A DNA stretch of 64,000 bases from Pseudomonadota bacterium (GCA_021815805.1 JAKAZQ010000002.1:1-64000); one strand, 5' to 3'. Shown: positions 35,866 to 49,580, counted from the first letter of the stretch. Program-made: numbers and translations. The notes: generated by a model from the letters alone, not told the origin.

Positions 35866-38721
35866 ATGACCATCCAGCAGCAACGCGCGAACTCCTACCT
35901 GTTCGGCGGCAATGCTCCTTATGTCGAGGAGCTGTACGAAACCTATCTGTCCAATCCGGGTGGCGTGCCCGACCATTGGCGCGACTACTTCGACGCGCTG
36001 CAGCACGTTCCCGCGGTGGACGGCAGCAATTCGCGCGACATCCCGCACGCCCCGGTGGTTTCGGCCTTCGCGCAGCGCGCGCGCAGCGGCGCGGTGCGTC
36101 TGGCGCAACCCGGCGCCGACGTGGAGCTGGCGCGCAAGCGCGTCGCTGCCCAGCAGCTGATCGCCGCCTACCGCAACGTCGGCGTGCGCTGGGCCGACCT
36201 GGATCCGCTGAAGCGCGCCGAGCGCCCCGAGATCCCCGACCTGGAGCCCTCGTTCTACGGCTTCAGCGACGCCGACCTGGAAACCACGTTCAACGTCAGC
36301 AACACCTATTTCGGCCAGGAGACGATGAGCCTGCGCGAGCTCATCAACAACCTGCACGAGACCTATTGCGGCTCCATCGGCGCCGAATTCATGTTTCTCA
36401 GCGACCAGGGCCAGAAGCGCTGGTGGCAGCAACGCCTCGAGAGCATTCGCACGCGCCCGAGTTTCAGCGCCGAGAAAAAGCGCGACATCCTCGACAAGCT
36501 GACCGCCGCCGAGGGCCTCGAACGCTACCTGGCGACGCGCTACGTGGGGCAGAAGCGCTTTTCGCTGGAAGGCGGCGAGAGCTTCATCGTCGGCATGGAC
36601 GAGGTGATCCAGCGCGGCGCAGAGCGCGGCGCGCAGGAAGTCATCATCGGCATGGCGCACCGCGGGCGCCTGAACGTGCTGGTCAATACCCTGGGCAAGC
36701 GTCCGAAGGACCTGTTCGACGAGTTCGAGGGCAAGCACGCTTCCGATCTGCCGTCGGGCGACGTCAAGTACCACCAGGGCTTCTCCAGCGATGTGTCGAC
36801 GCCGTCGGGGCCGATTCACCTGTCGCTGGCGTTCAACCCTTCGCACCTGGAGATCGTCAACCCCGTGGTGGAGGGCTCGGTGCGCGCGCGCCAGGAGCGC
36901 CGCGGCGACAAGCGTGGCCAGCAGGTGCTGCCGGTGCTGGTGCATGGCGACGCATCGTTCGCCGGCCAGGGCGTGGTCATGGAGACCCTGGCGCTGGCGC
37001 AGACCCGCGGCTATTCCACCGGCGGCACGCTGCACATCGTGATCAACAACCAGATCGGTTTCACGACGTCGGATCCGCGCGATACGCGTTCGACGCTGTA
37101 CTGCACCGACGTGGTGAAAATGATCGAGGCCCCGGTGCTGCACGTCAACGGCGACGATCCCGAGGCGGTGGCGCTGTGCTGCCAGCTGGCGGTGGACTAC
37201 CGCGCCGAGTTCGGGCACGACGTCGTGGTTGACATCGTGTGCTTCCGCAAGCTCGGGCACAACGAACAGGACACCCCGGCGGTCACCCAGCCGCTGATGT
37301 ACAAGAAGATCGCCGCCCATCCGGGCACGCGCAAGTTGTACGCCGATCGCCTCGCCAGCCAGGGCGTTCTCGGAGACGCGGACGCCGATGCCATGGTGCA
37401 GGGCTTCCGCCAGGCCATGGAGGACGGCGAGCGCGCGCTCGAGCCGGTGCTGTCGAACTACAAGAGCAAGTTCGCCGTCGACTGGTCGAATTTCCTCAAC
37501 CGCAAGTGGACCGACAGCGCCGACACCTCGCTGCCGATGACCGAACTCAGGCGGCTGGCCGAGCGCATCACGACCGTCCCCGAGGACCTGAAGCTGCACC
37601 CGCTGGTCGAGCGCGTGATCGCCGACCGTGCGCGCATGGGGCGCGGCGAACTCACGCTGGACTGGGGCATGGGCGAACACCTGGCGTTCGCGTCGCTGGT
37701 CGCCAATGGCTATCCGGTGCGTCTGTCGGGCGAGGACTGCGGGCGCGGCACGTTCAGCCACCGCCACGCGGTGCTGCACGACCAGAAGCGCGAGCGCTGG
37801 GACGCCGGCAGCTACATTCCGCTGCAGAACGTGGCGGAGGACCAGGCGCCGTTCGTGGTCATCGACTCGATCCTGTCGGAAGAGGCCGTGCTCGGCTTCG
37901 AGTACGGCTACTCGACCGCCGACCCCAACACGCTGGTCATCTGGGAAGCGCAGTTCGGCGACTTCGCCAACGGCGCGCAGGTGCTGATCGACCAGTTCAT
38001 CTCGGCTGGCGAGGTCAAGTGGGGGCGCGCCTCGGGCCTGACCCTGATGCTTCCGCACGGCTACGAAGGCCAGGGTCCGGAACACTCGTCGGCGCGCCTG
38101 GAGCGCTACCTGCAGCTGTGCGCCGAGACCAACATGCAGGTCTGCCAGCCGACCACGCCGGCGCAGATCTTCCATCTGTTGCGCCGCCAGATGATCCGCC
38201 AGTTCCGCAAGCCGCTGGTGATCATGACCCCGAAGTCGCTGCTGCGCCATCCGGAGGCGCGTTCGCCGCTGAGCGATCTCGCCGACAGCCACTTCCACAC
38301 GGTGCTGGGCGAGCAGGAGCAGCTCGATCCGGCCAAGGTCAAGCGCATGGTCGTGTGCACCGGCCGCGTCTACTACGACCTGGTCGCCGAGCGGCGCCAG
38401 CGCGAGAGCCAGGATGTGGCGATCGTGCGCCTGGAACAGCTCTACCCGTTCCCGCACAAGGCCTTCGCCGCCGAACTGCGGCGGTTCCCGAACGTGCGCG
38501 ACATCGTCTGGTGCCAGGACGAGCCGCAGAACCAGGGCGCCTGGTTCTTCATCCAGCACCATGTGCACGAGAACATGCAGGAGGGGCAGCGCCTGGGATA
38601 CGCAGGGCGTCCGGCCTCGGCCTCTACCGCGGTGGGCTACTACGCCAAGCACGCCGAACAGCAGAAGGAACTCCTGGCTGCCGCGTTCGGCAAGCTCAAG
38701 GGCTTCATTCTCAGCAAGTGA
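35866..38721 (+). CDS. sucA: 2-oxoglutarate dehydrogenase E1 component
   Basis: 951-residue thiamine-diphosphate enzyme that decarboxylates 2-oxoglutarate in the TCA cycle. Visible motifs: N-terminal E2-binding SYLFGGNAPYVEELYETY, the active-site GMAHRGRLNVLVN, the TPP region HGDASFAGQGVV and the C-terminal WCQDEPQNQGAW. The start is the ATG of MTIQQQRANS; upstream open codons are leader. First gene of sucA-sucB-lpdA; a 104-bp gap precedes sucB. Confidence 0.98.
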   Translation: MTIQQQRANSYLFGGNAPYVEELYETYLSNPGGVPDHWRDYFDALQHVPAVDGSNSRDIPHAPVVSAFAQRARSGAVRLAQPGADVELARKRVAAQQLIAAYRNVGVRWADLDPLKRAERPEIPDLEPSFYGFSDADLETTFNVSNTYFGQETMSLRELINNLHETYCGSIGAEFMFLSDQGQKRWWQQRLESIRTRPSFSAEKKRDILDKLTAAEGLERYLATRYVGQKRFSLEGGESFIVGMDEVIQRGAERGAQEVIIGMAHRGRLNVLVNTLGKRPKDLFDEFEGKHASDLPSGDVKYHQGFSSDVSTPSGPIHLSLAFNPSHLEIVNPVVEGSVRARQERRGDKRGQQVLPVLVHGDASFAGQGVVMETLALAQTRGYSTGGTLHIVINNQIGFTTSDPRDTRSTLYCTDVVKMIEAPVLHVNGDDPEAVALCCQLAVDYRAEFGHDVVVDIVCFRKLGHNEQDTPAVTQPLMYKKIAAHPGTRKLYADRLASQGVLGDADADAMVQGFRQAMEDGERALEPVLSNYKSKFAVDWSNFLNRKWTDSADTSLPMTELRRLAERITTVPEDLKLHPLVERVIADRARMGRGELTLDWGMGEHLAFASLVANGYPVRLSGEDCGRGTFSHRHAVLHDQKRERWDAGSYIPLQNVAEDQAPFVVIDSILSEEAVLGFEYGYSTADPNTLVIWEAQFGDFANGAQVLIDQFISAGEVKWGRASGLTLMLPHGYEGQGPEHSSARLERYLQLCAETNMQVCQPTTPAQIFHLLRRQMIRQFRKPLVIMTPKSLLRHPEARSPLSDLADSHFHTVLGEQEQLDPAKVKRMVVCTGRVYYDLVAERRQRESQDVAIVRLEQLYPFPHKAFAAELRRFPNVRDIVWCQDEPQNQGAWFFIQHHVHENMQEGQRLGYAGRPASASTAVGYYAKHAEQQKELLAAAFGKLKGFILSK

Positions 38722-38825
38722 ACACGGCGTGGTGCGCGGCGCAAGCCGCGCGATGACCCAGCGGCGCGGCGCCGGCATGGTGCCGCCCAGACTCCCCGAC
38801 AAACTACCCATCGCGAGATCCCACC

Positions 38826-40097
38826 ATGGCACTGATTGATGTCAAGGTCCCCCAATTGTCCGAATCCGTGGCCGAGGCCACGTTGCTGCAGTGGAAGAAA
38901 AAGCCCGGCGACGCCGTGGCGCAGGATGAGATCCTGATCGAAATCGAGACCGACAAGGTCGTGCTCGAAGTGCCCGCGCCCAGCGCCGGCGTGCTGGCCC
39001 GCGTGGTCGAGGGCGATGGCGCCACGGTGGTGGCCGACCAACTGATCGCCACCATCGACACCGAGGCGAAGGCCGGGACCGCGCCCGCGGCCGCCGCGCC
39101 CGCGCCGGCTCCGGCGGCGGCGCCTGCCGCGCCGGCTGCGGCGACCCCCGCCGCGCCCCCGGCCGGCGGCGTGGCCATGCCGGCGGCGGCCAAGATCCTC
39201 GCCGAGCAAGGCATCGCTGCCGTGTCGGTGGCCGGCAGCGGACGCGGCGGACGCGTGACCAAGGGCGATGCCCTGGGCGCCGCGGCCGCCAAGGCGGCCG
39301 CTCCCGCCGCCGCGGCGGCCGCCACCGGCACGCCGTTCAACAGTCCGCAGGCGCTGCCGCAGGTCGACGCCCAGGTCGACCTCTCGGCCTACGCCGAGCG
39401 TCCCGAGCAGCGCGTGCCGATGAGCCGCCTGCGCGCGCGCATCGCGCAGCGCCTGGTGCAGTCGCAATCCGAGAACGCGATCCTGACCACCTTCAACGAG
39501 GTGAACATGAAGCCGGTCATGGATCTGCGCAACGCGCACAAGGACCGCTTCGAGAAGGAGCACGGCGTCAAGCTCGGGTTCATGAGCTTTTTCGTGAAGG
39601 CCGCGGTGCATGCGCTGCGCAAGTATCCGGTGCTGAACGCGTCGGTGGACGGCAACGACATCATCTACCACGGCTATTTCGACATCGGCATCGCCGTCGG
39701 CAGCCCGCGCGGCCTGGTCGTGCCGATCCTGCGCAATGTCGACCAGATGAGCTTCGCCGACATCGAACGCCAGATCGCCGAGTTCGGCGTGAAGGCGCGC
39801 GACGGCAAGCTGTCGATCGAGGAACTGACCGGCGGCACGTTCTCCATCAGCAACGGCGGGGTGTTCGGCTCCATGCTGTCGACGCCGATCATCAACCCGC
39901 CGCAGGCGGCGATCCTCGGCGTGCATGCGACGCGCGACCGGCCGGTGGTGGAGAACGGCCAGATCGTGATCCGTCCCATCAACTACCTGGCGATGAGCTA
40001 CGACCATCGCATCATCGACGGGCGTGAGGCGGTGCTGGGCCTGGTCGCCATGAAGGAAGCGCTGGAGGATCCGGCGCGCCTGCTGCTCAACCTGTGA
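38826..40097 (+). CDS. sucB: Dihydrolipoamide succinyltransferase (E2 of 2-oxoglutarate dehydrogenase)
   Basis: 423 residues: one lipoyl domain ([14 protein letters not shown], Lys lipoylated), an Ala/Pro linker, a subunit-binding domain ([18 protein letters not shown]) and a catalytic domain ending [13 protein letters not shown]. It transfers succinyl to CoA. Lys-Val-Val-Leu-Glu around the lipoyl lysine is the usual SucB form and differs from the pyruvate complex lipoyl domains upstream. It is followed 8 bp later by its own E3 gene. Confidence 0.98.
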   Translation: MALIDVKVPQLSESVAEATLLQWKKKPGDAVAQDEILIEIETDKVVLEVPAPSAGVLARVVEGDGATVVADQLIATIDTEAKAGTAPAAAAPAPAPAAAPAAPAAATPAAPPAGGVAMPAAAKILAEQGIAAVSVAGSGRGGRVTKGDALGAAAAKAAAPAAAAAATGTPFNSPQALPQVDAQVDLSAYAERPEQRVPMSRLRARIAQRLVQSQSENAILTTFNEVNMKPVMDLRNAHKDRFEKEHGVKLGFMSFFVKAAVHALRKYPVLNASVDGNDIIYHGYFDIGIAVGSPRGLVVPILRNVDQMSFADIERQIAEFGVKARDGKLSIEELTGGTFSISNGGVFGSMLSTPIINPPQAAILGVHATRDRPVVENGQIVIRPINYLAMSYDHRIIDGREAVLGLVAMKEALEDPARLLLNL

Positions 40098-40105
40098 GGC
40101 GCGCC

Positions 40106-41533
<1,428 letters not shown>

Positions 41534-41597
41534 GCACGCGCCGGCCGCGCAGCGCCGCGCCTGCAGGCGCGGCGCGGACACCCCATACACGCCCCCG

Positions 41598-42695
41598 ATG
41601 AACCTGACGGAGTTCGCCCTGCAGCAGCTGGGCCAGCGCGGCTTCGTCGCCGACGCGGCGCAGCGCGCGGCCATCGAGCGCCTGCAGCGCGCGCAGGACG
41701 ACTGGGTGGCCTACAAGTCGCGCCGCTCCAGCGCGGTGCGCCGACTGCTGGTGCATCCCGAACTGCCGCGCGGCGTCTACATGTGGGGGGGCGTCGGACG
41801 TGGCAAGAGCTTTCTCATGGATGCCTTCCACGCCACGGTTCCCGTGGTACGCAAGACGCGCCTGCATTTCCATGAGTTCATGCGCGAGGTGCAGCGCGAA
41901 CTCGCCGCGCTGCAGGGCACGCAGAATCCGTTGCAGGAGCTTTCGCGGCGCATTGCGCGGCGCTTCCGGCTCATCTGCTTCGACGAGTTCCACATCAGTG
42001 ACGTCACCGACGCGATGATTCTCGACCGGCTGCTGGAAAGCCTGTTCGACGATGGCGTGGTGCTGATGGCGACGAGCAACTTCGAGCCGGATGCACTCTA
42101 CCCGGACGGGCTGCACCGCGATCGCATCCTGCCGGCCATCGAGCGCCTCAAGCGCCACATGGACATCGTGCGCGTCGACGCCGGCATCGACTACCGACAG
42201 CAGGCGCTGCGCGAGGTCGCTCTGTACCTGCATCCGCTGGGCGAGCAGGCGCAGGCCGCGATGCGCGCCACGTTCGAGCGCCTGGCCGACGGCGTCGACG
42301 AGGATCCGCGGCTGCTCGTCGAGCAGCGTGCGTTGCCGGCGCTGCGCCGCGCCGGCGGTGTGGTGTGGTTCGACTTCGAGACCCTGTGCAACACGCCGCG
42401 TTCGCAGAACGACTACCTTGAGCTGAGCACGCGCTTTCACACCGTGCTGCTCAGCGGGGTACCGCGCATGGGCCCGGAGAAGGCCACCGCGGCGCGCCGT
42501 TTCACGCTGCTGGTGGACGTCCTGTACGATCGCGGCGTGAAACTGGTGGTATCGGCCGACGATGAGCCGCAGGCGCTGTATCGCGCCGGCGCGCTGGCCT
42601 ACGAATTCGAGCGCACCGTGTCGCGTCTTCTGGAGATGCAGACCCCTGCGTACCTGCAGCGTGTGCGCCGCGAGGTGCAGACCGCATTGACCTGA
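41598..42695 (+). CDS. zapE: Cell division protein ZapE (AFG1-family ATPase)
   Basis: 365 residues: Walker A GGVGRGKSFLMDAF, Walker B-like RLICFDEFHISDV, and a C-terminal sensor region (LVVSADDEPQALY). ZapE is an ATPase that acts on FtsZ rings under stress and has also been linked to ubiquinone synthesis. It is 64 bp downstream of lpdA and commonly follows odhL in this order. The stop overlaps the next start by one base. No clear ribosome binding site precedes the ATG. Confidence 0.94.
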   Translation: MNLTEFALQQLGQRGFVADAAQRAAIERLQRAQDDWVAYKSRRSSAVRRLLVHPELPRGVYMWGGVGRGKSFLMDAFHATVPVVRKTRLHFHEFMREVQRELAALQGTQNPLQELSRRIARRFRLICFDEFHISDVTDAMILDRLLESLFDDGVVLMATSNFEPDALYPDGLHRDRILPAIERLKRHMDIVRVDAGIDYRQQALREVALYLHPLGEQAQAAMRATFERLADGVDEDPRLLVEQRALPALRRAGGVVWFDFETLCNTPRSQNDYLELSTRFHTVLLSGVPRMGPEKATAARRFTLLVDVLYDRGVKLVVSADDEPQALYRAGALAYEFERTVSRLLEMQTPAYLQRVRREVQTALT

Positions 42696-43405
42696 TGGCG
42701 TCTTCCCGTGCGTGGGCGCGCCGGCTGGCGCGCCTTTCCTTTGTGCTGCTGTCGCTCGGCCTGGCCGTGCCGGGAATGTCCCGGGCGGCGGCGCCGCTGC
42801 CGGCGGGATCGGCCTCGGCCGCTGACGCGGCGATGCGCGAGCGGGCGGTGCAGCGCGCCCTGCTGCAGCGGCAGCAGCAGCAACTGCAGGCCGGCTACGC
42901 GGCCGAGCGCAGCCAGTGCATGCGACGCTTCCTGGTGTTCGACTGCCTCGATGGGGTGGCGCGACGCGAGCGCGCGGCTCTGGCTGCGCTGCGTGCGCGC
43001 CTGGAGCGGCTCGACTTGCTGGACCGGCAACAACTGGCCGAGCAGGAGCGCGCCCGCGTGCGCGCGAACCTTGCCGCGCGCGAAGCTGCGGCGGCCGCGC
43101 AACCGAGCGCCGTGCGCACGCCGCCACGGCGTGCCGCGCCGCCGGCCGGACGCGCTGCGATGCCGCGCCGCGCGGCATCGAGTGCGCGGGCAGCGGGAGC
43201 GCGCGGCCTGCTGCCGCAGGCCGGCCCGCGCGACGCACGACCGCTGCAGGCCGCCTCGCAGGCGCGCGCTGCGCGCGCGCAGCGCCTGCAGCGCGAGAAG
43301 GCCTATCGACGCCTGCAGCAGCGCGCGCGCGACCAGCAGAACCGCACGCCGGCAGCGCCGCTGCCCGTGCCGCCGGCTTCCGGGCCGCTGCTGCTGCCGC
43401 GCTGA
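42695..43405 (+). CDS. Secreted Arg/Ala-rich coiled-coil protein, unknown function
   Basis: 236 residues. Signal peptide (FVLLSLGLAVPGMSRAAA), then a Gln/Arg/Ala-rich, probably helical region containing the only two Cys (RSQCMRRFLVFDCLDGVARR), and a basic Arg/Ala/Pro-rich tail ending LLLPR. Start overlaps the zapE stop by 1 bp, so translation is coupled. I do not assign a function; the Cys pair 11 residues apart could form a periplasmic disulfide. Confidence 0.75.
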   Translation: MASSRAWARRLARLSFVLLSLGLAVPGMSRAAAPLPAGSASAADAAMRERAVQRALLQRQQQQLQAGYAAERSQCMRRFLVFDCLDGVARRERAALAALRARLERLDLLDRQQLAEQERARVRANLAAREAAAAAQPSAVRTPPRRAAPPAGRAAMPRRAASSARAAGARGLLPQAGPRDARPLQAASQARAARAQRLQREKAYRRLQQRARDQQNRTPAAPLPVPPASGPLLLPR

Positions 43406-43419
43406 GCCGGAACTGCGGC

Positions 43420-44271
43420 TCAGCGCCGGCGACCGCCGCGCGAGCGCGTCGGTGCCGTGTCCCACTCCGGGAACTCGATGGTCGGTGGCGCCGGGCGCGG
43501 CGCTGGCGGTGGCGGGGCGTTCACCTTGAGAATCGCCAGCGAGAGATTGTCGCCATGGCCGCCGGCGCGCTGGCGCGCCTTGTTGATCAGGGTTTCGCAG
43601 GCCTCGCGCGCATCCAGCGCATCCAGCGTGGCCCCGATCTCGGCATCCGGGAAATAGTGCCAGACGCCGTCGCTGCACAGCATCACGCTGTCGCCGGGTT
43701 CCAACTGCACGTCGGCGATGGCCGTGGGCGGGTCCTCGGGCGTTCCGAGGCTGGCCGTGAGCACGTTGCTCATCGGGTGGTTGCGCGCCATGAGCTCCGT
43801 CAGGTCGCCGTTGTCGACCAGGTCCTGCACATACGAATGATCGCGCGTGCGCCGCAACAGGGCGCCATGACGAAACTGGTGAATGCGCGTATCGCCCACA
43901 TGGGCCCACCAGCACGCACCGTCGTCATGCAGCAGCGCCAGCGCCGCCGTCGAGTGGGGTTCCTGTTCGGCCGATATCGCCGTCAGGCGGATCATCGCGT
44001 GCGACTCCTGCACGATGGTGCGCAGCAGGGTTTCGGGGTCGTCCTTGGACGGGATGTAGCGCTCGAAGAGTTGATGCGCCGTGATCATCACCTGGTCGGA
44101 GGCCATGCGCCCGCCGCTGCGCCCGCCCATGCCGTCGGCCACCACGGCCAGCACGACCCCGCGTACGCGCGGGTGCGCGAAGACTTCGACACGGTCCTGC
44201 TGGTAGTCTCGGTCGCCGCGGTGGGTGCCGATGGCGGCCTGCAACTGCAGGACTTTTCGCGCTTGATTCAT
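43420..44271 (-). CDS. PP2C-family serine/threonine phosphatase
   Basis: 283 residues. Motifs of metal-dependent PP2C phosphatases: GDRDYQQDRVEVF (metal Asp), VVADGMGGRSGG, AHVGDTRIHQF, SDGVWHYF and the last metal site GGHGDNLSLAI. The tail is Pro-rich (PPPPAPRPAPP). No transmembrane helix. It converges on the small secreted gene with a 14-bp gap. No kinase partner is adjacent, so its substrate is unknown. No clear ribosome binding site is seen at the ATG. Confidence 0.92.
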   Translation of the reverse strand: MNQARKVLQLQAAIGTHRGDRDYQQDRVEVFAHPRVRGVVLAVVADGMGGRSGGRMASDQVMITAHQLFERYIPSKDDPETLLRTIVQESHAMIRLTAISAEQEPHSTAALALLHDDGACWWAHVGDTRIHQFRHGALLRRTRDHSYVQDLVDNGDLTELMARNHPMSNVLTASLGTPEDPPTAIADVQLEPGDSVMLCSDGVWHYFPDAEIGATLDALDAREACETLINKARQRAGGHGDNLSLAILKVNAPPPPAPRPAPPTIEFPEWDTAPTRSRGGRRR

Positions 44272-44420
44272 GGATTAGCCGGGGTCCCTACAATGCCGCA
44301 GAATCAGGCGCTGCGGCGCCGCATGCATGTCGCGCAACATGGCGCGCGACCCGTGTGTCGCAAGCCGGGCTGCGCGATGTGCGCGTATGTTCGTCTCCCA
44401 CCAGGCATGGCATTCATCGC

Positions 44421-46553
<2,133 letters not shown>

Positions 46554-46571
46554 CGCCGCGCCCGCGCTGCG

Positions 46572-47402
46572 TCACCACAGGCTCCACCACGAGGTCCGGC
46601 GTTGCGGCAGCGGTCCGTCGAGATACGGACTGTGCGGATAGTTCAACCGCAGCACGCGCTGCGTGTCGTCGCGCAGCTGGGTCAGGCCGAGGCGGTCGTA
46701 GCTGTTCATGAGCACCCCCAGCGCAAGCTGGGTCGCCGGGGTGTCGGGGTAGTCGCGCAAGGTTTCCTGCGCGCGATCCGCGGCGGCCACGTAGGCGCCG
46801 CGCCGGAAGTAGAACAACGCCACGTGGGCGTCGTACGCGCCCAGGGAGTTGACGATGTAGCGCATGCGCTCACGCGCATCCAGGGCGTACTTGCTGTGGG
46901 GAAAGCGCGTGACCAGCTGCTTGAAGGCCTCGAAGGACTCCTTCGCGCCGCGTTGATCCCGTTCGTACTGTGCCTGGTCGGCGATCTTCGAGAACAACGT
47001 TTCGTTGCTGTAGAAGTTCACCAGCCCCTTCAGGTACAGCACGTAATCGACGTCGGGGTTGTTGGGATAGATGCGCAGGAACCGGTCGCAGGCGGCAAGC
47101 GCCTGCGCTCGGTCTCCCTGCTTGTAGTAGCCGTAGGCGACCTCCATCAGCGCCTGTTGCGCCAGGATGCCGTAGGGGTAGCGCGATTCGAGCTTCTCGA
47201 AGTACTTGGTCGCGGTGTCGTAGGCCCCGGTGTTCATCTCGTCGCGGGCTTCGCTGTAGAGCTTGGCCGCGGACCAGCCGGCGGTGATGTCGGTGTTGCC
47301 GCTGGACGCGCAGGCGCCGAGCCCCAGCACGCTCGACACGAGCAGCAGGCGCAACAACCAGCGCGTGCAACGCGCGCCGGCGGAGGGAGATGTGCGGTTC
47401 AC
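46572..47402 (-). CDS. bamD: Outer-membrane assembly lipoprotein BamD
   Basis: About 276 residues: lipoprotein signal with lipobox LGLGAC, then tetratricopeptide-like repeats (SAAKLYSEARDEMNTGAYD, YPYGILAQQALMEVAYGYY, FPHSKYALDARERM). BamD is the essential accessory of the Bam complex that inserts beta-barrel proteins. GTG at 47402 is the only start near the signal peptide but lacks a clear ribosome binding site, so the exact start is uncertain. It is divergent from rluD, the usual bamD/rluD/pgeF arrangement. Confidence 0.93.
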   Translation of the reverse strand: MNRTSPSAGARCTRWLLRLLLVSSVLGLGACASSGNTDITAGWSAAKLYSEARDEMNTGAYDTATKYFEKLESRYPYGILAQQALMEVAYGYYKQGDRAQALAACDRFLRIYPNNPDVDYVLYLKGLVNFYSNETLFSKIADQAQYERDQRGAKESFEAFKQLVTRFPHSKYALDARERMRYIVNSLGAYDAHVALFYFRRGAYVAAADRAQETLRDYPDTPATQLALGVLMNSYDRLGLTQLRDDTQRVLRLNYPHSPYLDGPLPQRRTSWWSLW

Positions 47403-47591
47403 GAGGAGGCTGGAGGAAGTGAGGGGGCAGGAAAAGCGGCTTGCGGCGGATTGCGGCGGCTTGCGCGGCCCGGTCGCCGCAGGATCCGGGCTGCGCCGAT
47501 TGCGCCCCGCATTATAGGAACGACCCCGCGCCGCCCGCGGCGTGACGCAGCGCGAGCCCGTGGCGCTTGCGTGGTGCACTATGCTGGGGAC

Positions 47592-48707
47592 ATGCCAGAA
47601 CCCGATTCCTGCCACGCGCCCGCGATGCCCGTCGCGCCGGGCCCGGCCCGGGACGCCGCCGCCGACGATGCGCTCGACGATGCGCTCGACGATGCGCTCG
47701 ACCATGCAACCGATGCGCAGGCGTCGGCGCCGCGGTCGCTGTACTCGAACATTCCGCCGACGGCGGCGGGCGAACGCCTGGACAAGGTGCTGGCGCAAAT
47801 GTTCGCGCAATTCTCGCGCAGCCGCCTGCGCGCCTGGTGCGAGGCCGGCCTGGTGCGCATGGCGGGCAGCGTGGCGGCGCCGCGCAGCAAGGCGCGCGCC
47901 GGCGCCGAGGTGATGCTGCAGGTGCCCGCCGATCCGGAGGCCGCGGCCTTCGCCGCCGAGCCGATCCCGCTGCAACTGCTCTGGCATGACGCGGATCTCG
48001 CGATCATCGACAAGCCGGCGGGCCTCGTCGTGCACCCGGCGGCGGGGAACTGGAGCGGTACCCTGCTGAACGGCCTGCTGGCGCGCTTCCCGGATGCCGC
48101 GGGTCTGCCGCGCGCGGGCATCGTGCATCGCCTGGACAAGGACACCAGCGGGCTGATGGTGGTCGCACGCAGCCTGCAGGCGCACGCCGACCTGGTGCGC
48201 CAGTTGCAGGCGCGAAGCATCAGCCGCCAGTATCTCGCGCTGGTCTGGGGCGAATTGCCGCGCAGCACCTGGGTCGACGCGCCGATCGGGCGCCATCCGC
48301 GCGATCGACTGCGCATGGCCGTCGTCGCCGGCGGCAAGCCGGCGCGCACCCGTTTCGAGAGCATTGCCGCCTGCCGCGGGAGTTTCGGTGCGGTAAGCGC
48401 GTTGCGCTGCGTGCTCGAGAGCGGGCGCACGCACCAGATCCGCGTGCATGCGCAGCACCTCGGGCTGCCGCTGCTCGGCGATCCGCTGTACGGGCGGCGC
48501 GGCGCGCCGCCGCTGTCGCTGCGCCGGCAGGCCCTGCACGCCGTGCTGCTGCGCCTGCGGCACCCGCGCAGCGGCCAGTGGATGCAGTGGCACAGCGCGG
48601 TGGCCGCCGACATGGTCGCGCAATGGGTGGAACTCGGCGCCGACCCGCGCATGCTCGACGGCAGCGCCTGGGATGCGTCGCCGGCGGATCCCGCGGCTGC
48701 GCCATGA
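47592..48707 (+). CDS. rluD: 23S rRNA pseudouridine synthase D
   Basis: 371 residues: an extra Asp/Ala-rich N-terminal tail (to about 50), an S4-like RNA-binding domain (GERLDKVLAQMFAQFSRS), and a catalytic domain with HRLDKDTSGLMVVA (catalytic Asp) and ESGRTHQIRVH. It modifies uridines 1911, 1915 and 1917 of 23S rRNA in E. coli. The tail contains DDAL repeated from a 12-bp DNA tandem repeat. GGGGA precedes the ATG. The stop overlaps pgeF in ATGA. Confidence 0.96.
   Translation: MPEPDSCHAPAMPVAPGPARDAAADDALDDALDDALDHATDAQASAPRSLYSNIPPTAAGERLDKVLAQMFAQFSRSRLRAWCEAGLVRMAGSVAAPRSKARAGAEVMLQVPADPEAAAFAAEPIPLQLLWHDADLAIIDKPAGLVVHPAAGNWSGTLLNGLLARFPDAAGLPRAGIVHRLDKDTSGLMVVARSLQAHADLVRQLQARSISRQYLALVWGELPRSTWVDAPIGRHPRDRLRMAVVAGGKPARTRFESIAACRGSFGAVSALRCVLESGRTHQIRVHAQHLGLPLLGDPLYGRRGAPPLSLRRQALHAVLLRLRHPRSGQWMQWHSAVAADMVAQWVELGADPRMLDGSAWDASPADPAAAP
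47664..47699. repeat. Three 12-bp tandem repeats in rluD N terminus
   Basis: Three perfect copies of GACGATGCGCTC followed by a degenerate fourth (GACCATGCAACC). They encode the repeated Asp-Asp-Ala-Leu tail, upstream of the S4 domain, so length changes would keep the frame. Confidence 0.85.
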
Positions 48708-49495
48708 ATCCGCCGCATCCCGCCCCGCATGCGGACCTGCCGGCATCGTGGACGCTGCTGCGCTGGCCGGGCAATCCGCGGGTGCTCGGGCTGGCGACCA
48801 CGCGCGCGGGCGGCAGCAGCGTCGGCGCCTACGCCAGCATGAATCTGGGCGCGCATGTCGGCGACGACGTGCATGCGGTGCAGCGCAACCGCGGCGTGCT
48901 GCAACGCGGGCTCGCCGGCGTCGTGCCGGCGTGGCTGGAACAGGTGCACGGCACCGCGGTCGCCGACCTCGATGCCTGGAGCCCGGGCCAGGTGCCGCGT
49001 GCCGATGCCGCGGTGGCGACGCGGCATGGCGTCGCCGCCTGCGTGCTCGCGGCCGACTGTTTGCCCGTGCTGCTGGCGGCTCCCGACGGGCGTGGCGTGG
49101 CGGCTGCCCATGCCGGCTGGCGCGGCCTTGCCGCGGGGGTGCTGGAACGCGCCGTGGAGGAATTGTCGGCGCGCGCGGGCTGTGGCGCGGCGCAACTGCA
49201 GGCCTGGCTCGGGCCGGCCATCGGCCCGCATCACTTCGAGGTCGGCGACGAGGTGCGGCAAGCCTTCGTCGCGTGCGACGCGGGGGCCGCGCCGGCCTTC
49301 GCGCCGGGGCGCGTGCCGGGCAAATGGATGGCCGATCTGTTCGCCCTTGCGCGCATGCGCCTGCGCGCGGCCGGGCTGTTGTCCGAATCCATTCTCGGCG
49401 GGGGGGTTTGCACCGTATCCCATCCCGAGCTTTATTACAGTTTTCGACGCGATCGCGTGACCGGGCGTCACGCGGCTCTGGTATGGCTGCGCTGA
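48704..49495 (+). CDS. pgeF: Peptidoglycan editing factor / YfiH family (DUF152) protein
   Basis: 263 residues of the Cu/Zn-binding multicopper-like YfiH (PgeF) family. Metal-ligand motifs are EQVHGTAV, AADCLPVLLA and AHAGWRGLAAGVLE; the C-terminal signature is RRDRVTGRHAALVWL. Described roles are purine-nucleoside phosphorolysis/oxidase activity and editing of the peptidoglycan stem peptide. The start overlaps the rluD stop (ATGA). The downstream 238 bp contain the phaC promoter candidate. Confidence 0.94.
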   Translation: MNPPHPAPHADLPASWTLLRWPGNPRVLGLATTRAGGSSVGAYASMNLGAHVGDDVHAVQRNRGVLQRGLAGVVPAWLEQVHGTAVADLDAWSPGQVPRADAAVATRHGVAACVLAADCLPVLLAAPDGRGVAAAHAGWRGLAAGVLERAVEELSARAGCGAAQLQAWLGPAIGPHHFEVGDEVRQAFVACDAGAAPAFAPGRVPGKWMADLFALARMRLRAAGLLSESILGGGVCTVSHPELYYSFRRDRVTGRHAALVWLR

Positions 49496-49551
49496 CACTC
49501 GGCGAGCATCGCATCGGGCCTCGGCGCGCCCGCATCCGGCACCACGGCGCG

Positions 49552-49580
49552 TTGACACCCGCAAGGCTTTGTTCAAGAAT
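49552..49580 (+). promoter_or_regulatory. Putative sigma-70 promoter of phaC
   Basis: TTGACA at 49552-49557, 17-bp spacer, AAGAAT at 49575-49580, about 150 bp before the phaC ATG. The -35 is a full consensus match. A second TTGACG lies at 49679-49684 without a good -10. Confidence 0.5.
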
